Source of the DNA: Centropus unirufus
Taxonomy: Eukaryota > Chordata > Aves > Cuculiformes > Centropidae
Assembly: GCA_013397695.1 (NCBI GenBank)
Contig: VYZI01000287.1
Location: forward strand, 524,865 to 588,864
DNA: 64,000 bases
Reading direction: 5' to 3'
Shown: positions 54,900 to 64,000 of the stretch, piece by piece
Numbering within the stretch: position 1 is the stretch's first letter
Layout: every line of letters begins with the position of its first letter
Position numbers and translations under genes: made by a program
The notes under the pieces: model-generated
What the model saw: the letters and a program-made list of their open reading frames with translations, nothing else
Told to the model about the DNA's origin: nothing
The model's database searches: none

Positions 54900-55750
54900 C
54901 GGGGCTGCTTTTAAAACACTACTTGTTCACATGCGTTAGTCCTACGCTTGGTCCGTGCTAACGTCTCGCTGTAATAAAGGTAACGAGATCAAGCCACAAG
55001 CTGAGTCCTGCGCCTCAGCTTTGGGTTTCCAGCACGTTAGCCGTGCTGTCTTTCTTTAATGGTTTTACGTTCGTACACATGCACGCACACAAAGAGCACA
55101 GTATCACATCTGTGCTTGAAGCTCAAAGGTTTCTGCCGATGGGGGAGGGGATACCGAGAAAAGCAAACGACAGCGGCCACGTGTCTTGTATAAATGACAA
55201 AACAGCCACAATAAGCTTTGGGAGCCCTGCTCATCAGGCAAAAGAAAACTGAGTAATTCATACTGTAAATACCAGCTCTTTATCACCCCAGAATGTCTGG
55301 ATCCTACAGTTTAAACATTTTTTTTCTCAGTAATAGAAATATTTTCTTGTCCTTGCATTTCATTTATTTACACATTTTTAACTGTCCAATCCAATTTTAA
55401 AGTACAGGGGTTTTCTTTGTGTTTTAATTTCTCTTGCAAAACCACACAACAAATTATTGTGGTAAATTCTTTGGCGGCTCATGCATGACTGCATCTTCTC
55501 CGGCATCTTCTTGTGTTTCAGACACAAGTGAGCCCCAGTGCGCTCTCACATTAAAGAAGCAGCAACTGAGAATGTAAGGCCAGTTTCTAATCGTGTTTTA
55601 ACCGTCCATTTGCATCGAGCAGATTCCTTCCTCCTTTGTGCCTTTGCTCCCAAGTGTGTAACGTGTGGCTATATACACAACACCCCAGAAACACCAGTCC
55701 CCTGGAGAGGGGGACTCCCTTGGAGAGGGAATGTGCCGTCTCAGTGAGGC
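54900..55750. promoter_or_regulatory. CpG-enriched block with E-box and TATA box (candidate promoter/enhancer)
   Basis: By direct count about 18 CpG dinucleotides fall in 54900-55183, against zero to one per 60 bases in most of the window; CpGs continue at lower density to about 55750. A CACGTG E-box lies at 55178-55183 and a TATAAA at 55189-55194, in + orientation. No associated exon with protein similarity was identified. It may be an internal or antisense promoter or an unmethylated enhancer; composition alone does not decide. Confidence 0.4.
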
Positions 55751-58700
55751 ACCTCGCTACCTGGAAGGAGTAAAGAAATTGTGGGGAAATCTGGAGGGAT
55801 GGGGCATAGGGAAGCTCAGACTGGATAAAAAAAAATATATATAATTAAATCACTGTATTTTGCCTGGTACTATAGTAATTGCATTTACAGTGAGGAGCCC
55901 TCAGACAAAATCCAACCAAACAAAACCTATACAATTTATTTTCCATAGTTAGGCAATATTGCACTTCAGAAACCTTAAAAAGCATCTTGCTGTTACGCAA
56001 CCCTTTCAGCTTTACCTCAATTTGGATCTGAGCATATGTCAGGAATATACACGCACAAAACAGTATCCCTCCAAATCTGCTGGCCTCATCCCACAGTTTG
56101 CTATGATGATGAATTACACCACACAGTATAGCACCTGTATTTATTATCATCTAATTAGCCTCAGGATTTTGTTTGGGTTTGGGTTTTTTTTTTATTCCCT
56201 TTTCCACTAATGTTCTATGCAGTTGGAGAAATGCCAAATCATGTAAGCCACATATGGTCTTGCTTTTGAAATCATCCAGACAGAATTCCCAAATACTGAA
56301 AAATCTTTGGCTGAAAGATTTTCAGCCTGAGACAAGATTTTACACCTTCAATTCCCCTGGGAAACACTGATATTTGTAGGCATATAAATTGGTTTTGGGG
56401 AAAAAGGGCATATAATCAGGTGTTGAATGATGTTACAGACTTTTCCTGTCATACACTGTCTTCTCGCAATGTGAAAAGAACAGTTAATCGCAAGATTAAT
56501 GCTGTGAAAATAGATAGACTACTATTATGGCTAATGAAAGTGAAGTCGTGCTTCTTTTTTTGTTTCACAAACTATGACTGTAGAGATCAGTAAATATTGC
56601 CCTTACAGTGCAAACATTCATTGCTTAATGCTCATGTGCAGAACTTCCATTTAATAGTAGTGAATGTTGAGTTTCTGAAAGCTCAGCCTTTCAACCAAAT
56701 ACGAAATATAAGTACTATGTTCCTGTAGTTATTGGAGAGGAAACGGATTCCCCTGCCAGCACGCTAAACAATTTTGCGCTCAGGAGCCAAAATGGGTCCA
56801 AATTAGCGCTAAACACTTTCTTCCCATTTCTGGCTGAAACTTCCTGGGTTTTATTTCAGATGAAGAGCCCAATTATTCCCTTACAAGGAACAGACTCTCT
56901 CATACACATGTGGAGAAAGAGAAGCACTTTAAATGCTCAAAGATCAGAGATCAGGAGCATCAAAGAGCTCAGGGGTATCCCTATTGCATAGGTATGACCC
57001 TGGCTATATTCAGGGAAAGCAACTGTTTTAATGAACCCAGGCTGAGCGTGCCAGAACAAGGAACACGATAAAATGAGAGGTGATGACAGGTATTTAAGCA
57101 ACTACTTCAACTTAAGAAACAATGCATATGTGTAACGCGTTAGGAGCAAAGAAGCCCACTTCTCAGGCTCGAGTAACCAGCTCTAGGTCCTTAGCATAAG
57201 GTGCTCTCAATGCCTTCATAAGTCTTTTCTACCTTTTTCTAAGGTACCATTTACCTTTATCAAGGCTGGAGTCTGAATTTTGCTATTTGTCCACCTTTTG
57301 GCTTGGGGGAAGGATGAGAGGTGAATACACAACAGGCACTTTTCCTCTCAACAGGATACCCACAGTTTAAAGACAAGACGTGGGAGCTCAGAAGACACAT
57401 CCTGTCCTACGTTTCTGCATGAATTCACAGCTTTGGACACAAATGAGGAGTCTGAGGATTTCATTTCAGGAAAAAAAAAGACAGCAAAATAAACCTCTAT
57501 ATAGGTCCAACATGAAAAGTTGACACAAGAAAGTGAGGGTTTCTGTTTTGATTTACTGTCTTTATTTTTACTAAGCTAAACTGTGAAATCACCATTGAAT
57601 TCTAATTTTTATTACATAGTTTCTCTACATAGCTGTTCACAGAGTCCTTTGAAATCTGTGGATCAAAGGAAATATCAATCTTCCTTTTAAGAACTATTCA
57701 TTTGAGATTAAACAGTGCTAAATGCTGAGCCCTGAACAAAATGTTTAAGCAAATGTAAGTCTTGCTGAAATAGAGCAAGTGTCCAGTACTTTACAGGATC
57801 AAACCTGTGAATTGGTGTTTAAAACCCCTTAATTCCCTAACCTTTCCTTTCTCTTTTTAAATCTACCTTGGTAACTTAGATCCTGCTTTTATCAGACTTC
57901 CTTATATGAAACACTGAGTAACCTTCAGTCCTATAGCAATGATAAATCAAGGAGCCGACACCAGTGCAAGCTGTACCACCCACCTCCTGACTGCAGACTC
58001 AGTTTTCATATTCTAAGAACAGAACCAATGACACAGAGCTAATAATCTGAATATACTAAAATATGTAAAGAAAAAAGAAAATTTTTGCTTTTGCACTTCA
58101 AGAGTGTAACAAACTTCATCTTAAAACCCACTTTATTTTAGATTTGGAAATGTGACATATAATTAAGCATTTTCCTCCTGTAATTTTATCCACTGGATCA
58201 CATGAGCAGCCAGGACCCATTTCTAGTAGACCTTAAGCTGTTTTTCTGTACCTGTGGTTCCTCTCTATTCACTGACTTCATTCAAAGTTTACAAATATAT
58301 GTAGGTGAGGTATTAGAAGAATCGGTGTTCAGGAATTTTGAATCAACTTATTTTGTAAGTGATGACACATTTATGCAAAATGGTAAAAATTACTATGATT
58401 TCATTCTAATAGCCAAAGTAATTTATACAGGAAAACTAAATCAGCATACATCTGTAAAAGTATATAATTTTTATTTCTTAAGCATATGCTTTGCATTTTG
58501 AGAATGAAGTGGCAAACAGAAGTACTCACTGAAGAGATAAGCTACACCATAGTGAGACATGGGCAACATTAAACCACAGTAAACTGAACTATTTCTACAC
58601 TGAAATCGTAAACCCAACATGAGCTCGGATGTTCTCAGTATGATGTTCTTTTTTCTTAATTTCTAAGGTTAGTTTATCAGATTGGGAGGGGTGAAGAGGC

Positions 58701-58787
58701 ATAGCAAAGATAAAAATGCTCCTTCAAACATCTGTTGCTAATACATCTTCTAAAAGCTGAATTTCATACCTTTCTTAAACAGGCAAC

Positions 58788-58848
58788 AGGGCTGAACTGA
58801 GCAATCTCCAGAGGTCCCTTCCAAGTTCAACTATTCTGTGATTCCATG
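58788..58848 (+). mobile_element. CR1 LINE 3'-end stub
   Basis: The segment ATCTCCAGAGGTCCCTTCCA followed by CTATTCTGTGATTCCATG is the plus-orientation CR1 3' terminus with its ATTCTGTG octamer. Only about 60 bp remain, an extreme 5' truncation. It is antisense to NOL4, unlike the other LINE copies here. Confidence 0.92.
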
Positions 58849-59515
58849 GGTTACATATGCTACTCTGCAGCAGTACAGTCTCTGGTGAGTGAGACTGACA
58901 GTTGCACCAAAGCTACAGCTGATAAACATTAAAAAATAAGATATATGGAATATATTAATAACGTTAAAATATGTGTTGTTATTTCCAGCAAGAAGCCCTT
59001 ATTAATCTTCTGCAAGAGGGCAAGACCAGATACACTCTGGATTGACACCATTCAATGGCTAGAAGTGTGGCTGACAAAGAGCAAGTGTTTCCCTCACCTT
59101 CTAACCACTCCACAACCTCTAGGCCAGACCTATCCTAAACCTGACCCCCGGCATCTTGGCTACATTGTCAGCTTTGTGGACCACACTAGGAAGTAGTTTC
59201 TGGCCTTTGGATCAATGAGAGTAGACTGACTTGTGGTCATGCTGATCAGAGCAGGACTCGTTTTTTCCATACTGCGTAACTCTTCACCTCTATCAGCTGC
59301 ATGGCAAGCCCAAAGTAACCAGCCAATGAGGAAGACATATCATCCTTGTCCACAGCAGTGGTTGTAGAAGGACAACAATGGCATTGCATTGCAACGTCCA
59401 GTTCCTAGGAGAGACTTGGTTGTCCTGTTCCCAAGAAGAGCCTGAACGTGAACTGCCTGAATATGGTGTGGCCTGGGTCTGAAAAATGCAAAAATGCAAT
59501 GAAGAGCTTAAAGAC

Positions 59516-59850
59516 TCATTCTGGTCTTTTAAAGTTCTTCAAGGATTTCTCCTCAAGTAATTTTTCAATAGTTTTTTTAACTTAAACAAGCATTTGGCAC
59601 CTATAACATCCTTCTGTAACGCATAAAAAAGTATCTTATTTTGCTTCTTCTGGTCATGACCTCTCTTGATTCCTTCTGACAGCCCATACATTTGGTATTA
59701 TGAGAGACAAATTGTCCTTCTTTATCTTCTCCACGCCACTCATGACTTTACAAATGTCAGCCATGTCCACTTAAATCACCCCTTTCCCAGTTAAAGAGTC
59801 ATAGTTGGCGAAGTTTCTTCTCAGCAGGCAAGCTAAAATGGCCCAGCACA
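59516..59850 (-). mobile_element. Ancient CR1-type LINE fragment
   Basis: The run from about 59570 (AAGCATTTGGCACCTATAAC) through 'TGGTATTATGAGAGACAAAT' and 'CTTCTCCACGCCACTCATGA' to 'AAATCACCCCTTTCCCAGTT' follows the order of the antisense 3' region of an old amniote CR1 family, probably the same lineage as the copy at 41655. It is strongly diverged and non-coding. Confidence 0.65.
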
Positions 59851-62800
59851 GACCTCAGAGAGAGCTAACAACAAAGCTGAGTGAATGTCTGGGTGTTCCA
59901 GCGCTCAAGCCTGCAGACCCTGCCCCTTTTCTGAAGAGCACATCGATCTACCCTACACCAGCCACAAGCTCAGTGACTCTCACACTCTAACAGTTTTAAC
60001 TCTTAACAGCTTTGAGCTCCTGACTCTTCCTCAGAAAGTTGTTTTTCTACATTGTGATATTATGCACAGAAACCCTCTTCTGCAGGGCAGTTTTTACTGA
60101 TGTGACCAGCAAAGACCTCTGATTATTTCATTTGCAGTTCCCTGGATACCAGCTGCAACACTGCAAGAATCACATTTGCTACCTTCCATTTTAATGCAAG
60201 GTGCTTTGAAGGTCAGATCGCTTTTATCTACTTTATTTTATAAGTGTGAGCATTAAACTATACATTTCCCAAACAGGAAATTCAAGGCACGGGCACTTAA
60301 AATACTTAAATTAAATATGATCTGGGTAGTATCTCAAAAAGGTTGCATTTAGCACCATGTAAATTTGGACAAATGAAAATGTTCTGTAATGTAAAACCTA
60401 CTCACACTCTGAGATAACACAGCTCATTTCCAAATGTTCTGTGTTCACTGCCATTCGTGTTACATAGTGTTAAAGTATACTCTCTAAATTTATTTCCTTT
60501 CTGTATTTGTTACTTCTAATATTTACATTTAATACTCTTGAAGAAACTAATTGCTTTCTGTTTATTCATGTAAACTTTGATCTAAGACCTTCTGTCTTTT
60601 TGCATAATCTATCCAAATGGGCCAGGCTAGCATTGGGTTGGGCTTGTCAGACAAATGCAATAAAAACATGACCAGTGTATTTATTGTTTTATAATTTAGG
60701 GTTCATGATTTCAGTCAGAAAGCAGCATCTCTATGCCACACTATTCAGTCTAGCTTTTCCAGCTGATTTAAAAAATCCAGGAAATCCAAGTGTTTATTGT
60801 TCAAGTCTTGAATAAATCAAATATTTACCTTCTGTTAAGAAAATAAAACCCAACCTAAATCAGCATTATGGAAAGCATTTCTGCTTTATTGATGATATTT
60901 ATGTTATTATGGGGTATTGATGAATTTTAAGGATTACCACTGAATATGCTAGGGCTTCCTTCTACTGTCTCACTCTTCTGTGCATATTTCCTACCTGTTT
61001 ATTTCCTGTCCAGGAGCAAAAATAGCTCTATTCGAACGTATCTTCTAGATACATACAATTCTTTTCCATTACCTCAAAAAAATAAAATGACCAAACCCCA
61101 CAGCATAATGCAATTGCAATAGATATTATCAGTAAGATAAATGCTTTTTATAGTGCTCATGGTTTCAAATGAAATTAATTTTAGAAGCTGCATCAAATTT
61201 CCTTCCTATTACTCCAAATCATGTCACTACCGTACTTTGGATGACCTGCTGTGCGTTTCTGTGTTTGAATGGGCTTAGGTCTGTTGTCAATGTAACGTGA
61301 AGGCCCATTTTCCCTGACATAGTATTTGGCCTTTTTAGACTTCTACAGCTTCTTTTTCCATGCATCAATTTAAGTTACCATTAGGGAGAAAGATACTGAA
61401 ATTAAAAAAAGCTGGAACTAGGATGCAATAAAACATAGTGAGATGACTGAAAGGTCTGTAAACAAGCAGCTTTGAAAGAACAAAAAATGCTTATTTTCCA
61501 GCCATTCTAGGCAGGAAGTTCTATTTAATGCCCCCTCAATAGCTTTATTAATGCAGAGCAGGAGAAAATATTTCAAGTCATTTCTATCTTAAACAATCAT
61601 CACAGAAAATAACAATGTGTACATCAACCATATTGGCTGATGATGCTTCTCCAGGAGCTCCCATTTACAGCACACATACAGAGAGATTTAGATGAAGGAA
61701 CAATAAAATGACACCAGATTAATGGCCAAGCAAAGTGATAAAAATTATTCCAGCTATTTATCTCTTAAAATCTGTGGACAAACACTTGGTATAATCCAAG
61801 AGTGCCAAAATCATAACAGAAGCAGTTTATGTTCTTTTTCCTTCAAAACTATAAAAAGGGGCAATGGAGATACACTAGCCAGCTCTGGCTTGACAAAGCA
61901 TCATAATCAAGGAACAGACTCTATGGAAAAAGAGTTGACTGCTCAGATTTTCATTCTCCCTCAGTATACCTCAATATATTTATAAGAACTTTACCCATAT
62001 TATCCCATGGCTGCTAGAATGAAAAATGGGGACGAGAATAAGGTTGAGTTAAAGAATGTGCAAGCTCTAAAAGAGGCTTTTCAATCACGTAGACAGGTAG
62101 ATCTAAAACATTTTAAGCATAGCTGATCTGTAGTGAAATACCTGCACCAGTTCTTTGCTTTGCCACGACGTGCACCTCCAGAAGCCTTGTATGAGATGCC
62201 AAAGCAACAGCATGTCAAGAAGGCAAGAGGAGTATAACGAAAACTTTACTTCCTCTTACTGTTTCCACCTAGTCCTAGAGCTCTGTTTAGTTTCACCAGT
62301 AGGTGTATAAAAAATAATTCTTTGTTCCTGGTAGGAGAAACAGCTAAACTCAGTTTACAGAGGGGAATAATGAAAGTGTCATTTAAATTGTTATATTACA
62401 TTCTCACCAGAAGAGACAGCGGTTGACTGATTCAATATCTCAGCTGGCATTAGTCTCAAAGAATTACATGAAGAAAATATTCCAAGGACACCTACCCCTG
62501 CAGTAAATCATTCATGCACTACACATAAGAAAAACAAATAAATAGAAGTTGAGACTTGAGTGCATTACTTGGGTCATAACCGTGGCTGCTTACTCCATCT
62601 GCTAGCTAAGGCTCACAGACACACATTAAAGCTGAGGAACACTTCTACAGACACAGAATGGAGATGGCACCATAAAACTGATCTGTGAGTATTCACTGTA
62701 GATGAAGAAAGTGTCCCATCCAAAGGGTATGTATGTCAGTACTCAAAGCAAAGCACTCTTCATGTGCCTCGTAAGGTAGCAGGAAAAACAATCATGGCAA

Positions 62801-64000
62801 GACAGTGATTGTTAGCTTCTTCCCTCTTGATTTAAGGAAAAAAAAACATGTGATCGGTAAATTTGTGAGAATAAAACTCCAATATGTTGCCCCAAAGGGA
62901 GGAACAGCACTACCTGAATGAACTTCTGTAGACTGTCTACCTTAAGACATCAAATATAAAAATTAAATAGTCTGTACGTTTCAGCTGAAGTGGAAACTTC
63001 CCCTATTGCCTCTTCCCAATGATGATGCCCAATTGGTCTGTCATCCACCACGACATTAGGGACTACTTTAATAATAAGGAAAAATCCTATGACAGAATCC
63101 ACTTAAATCTGTGGGAAATTACTGCAGTGATTTCATCAGTCTCTGGATACAATACACCTTGAAACATTAATGCTTCACCTGGCAGATCTCGCTCACCATG
63201 AAAGAGGCAAAGACACGCTCTTCATTGCATTCTCCAGTCACGACAGCATAAATAAATTCTGTGTATGTGACCTCCAAATGCCTTGATTAAGCCTGCTTAC
63301 TGAATGTCTAGTCCTCTGATCACTGACGTCATGAAGGTTTGCACCAGGGTCCAAGCGCTTCACTTATTGAAGGAAGGGAGGAATTGATATTCTCTACAGA
63401 GGATGGCTGGGCTGAGATTTACAAGCTGCACTAGGATGCTTGGACAAATAAAAAGAAAAGGATTGCTCAAAGCAGTGACAAAACAATTTGGGGGTCCCAT
63501 GGTGCAAAAGTGATTTCAGTGAGAATTCCATGTCCAGGACTAGGGGCTGGAATTCCAGTTATACATCACAGATCATGTGAGTCCTGCCTCAAATGGGTGA
63601 CTTTAATGGTACTACGACCTCCCAGTTTAAGAAATTAAAAATATGCAAAGCTATATTAAATGCATGGGACAGGGCCAAGTGTGGGGGGGGAAGCACAGAA
63701 ATCAAATCCTGAGGAATTCAAGAGCTACTTCCTTTTCAATCACACAGCTGGTGACTCTGAAACAGAAATGCTATCAAGTCTAATGTCCCCTTTGCAAGCC
63801 AAAATTGGTGAGGCTGACAGAGCTGGCTAGTCTCAGTTCCAACCCAGAACCATCCATGCAGTGAAGCAGTGAGATGTGTGGGGTATTATTGTTAGTTCCC
63901 ACCTACACAGCAGTTCTGAAAATCCCACTAGTAAACACGATTCAGGAAGACTGTTCCTCACCAACGCTCAGGTTACATAAAGGCTTTGACTACATCAAAA

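Larger units (their letters stand above)
1..64000 (-). other. NOL4: NOL4 gene, internal part (three coding exons and flanking introns)
   Basis: The whole window appears to lie inside one gene on the minus strand. Three separated open segments with AG/GT borders translate into consecutive parts of vertebrate nucleolar protein 4, recognised from memory of the family. Transcript order runs from high to low coordinates: 34747-34464, 7408-7229, 6478-6287. Introns are at least 29.2 kb, 27,055 nt, 750 nt and at least 6.3 kb. NOL4 is a nuclear/nucleolar protein best known from brain; its molecular function is poorly defined. The related NOL4L paralogue was considered, but the segments read more like NOL4. 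The gene start, its end and several exons are outside the window, so the outer gene limits here are simply the window edges. Confidence 0.85.
34748..64000 (-). other. NOL4: NOL4 intron (upstream part, incomplete)
   Basis: Non-coding sequence upstream of the 284-nt exon. The expected preceding NOL4 coding exon was not recognised here, so the intron probably extends beyond 64000. It contains most of the window's LINE fragments, a GC-rich block at 37.83-38.98 kb and a CpG-enriched block at 54.9-55.75 kb. Outside these, stretches such as 46.1-54.3 kb and 56-58.7 kb show only AT-rich unique sequence with homopolymers and chance open frames. Confidence 0.75.

Noticed and set aside
1..64000. tRNA, rRNA, CRISPR, operon-like or viral gene clusters
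   Set aside because: None seen; the window is vertebrate intronic DNA and no endogenous retroviral gene or paired LTR was recognised.

Overview
The window reads as intron-dominated vertebrate nuclear DNA, almost certainly from a bird. The evidence is an AT-rich background, very low repeat density with no mammalian SINEs, and LINE fragments of the CR1 type, one of which keeps a recognisable piece of the CR1 reverse-transcriptase reading frame. The species cannot be fixed from the sequence. No prokaryotic features (operons, CRISPR arrays) are present.

One protein-coding gene is identifiable: NOL4 (nucleolar protein 4), transcribed from the minus strand, with three internal coding exons visible. 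In transcript order they are a 284-nt exon (34464-34747), a 180-nt exon (7229-7408) and a 192-nt exon (6287-6478). Each has AG/GT borders, and the reading frame passes cleanly through both junctions. They encode a Ser/Asn-rich, partly acidic linker with a PLNLS motif, a strongly acidic segment, and a helical basic segment with nuclear-localisation character. The first exons, the exon just upstream of the 284-nt exon, and all exons after the 192-nt exon lie outside the window or were not recognised.

Layout in + coordinates: 1-6286, intron downstream of the 192-nt exon, holding a perfect 18-bp-arm hairpin at 4040-4084; 6287-7408, two exons separated by a 750-nt intron with a CA/TG microsatellite; 7409-34463, a 27-kb intron with an ancient CR1-like fragment, a 261-bp Tigger-type miniature DNA transposon (30724-30984), short tandem duplications and AT-rich simple repeats; 34464-34747, the 284-nt exon; 34748-64000, more than 29 kb of upstream intron with two clear CR1 copies, a CR1 3' stub, two ancient CR1-like tails, a GC-rich block (37.8-39.0 kb) and a CpG-enriched block with a TATA box and E-box (54.9-55.75 kb).

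The strongest leads are the Tigger-like element, whose family I know from mammals rather than birds; the hairpin, a candidate small-RNA precursor or cruciform; the UG repeat in the short intron between two frame-preserving exons; and the CpG-enriched block as a candidate internal or antisense promoter. I found no evidence of an undescribed multi-gene system.
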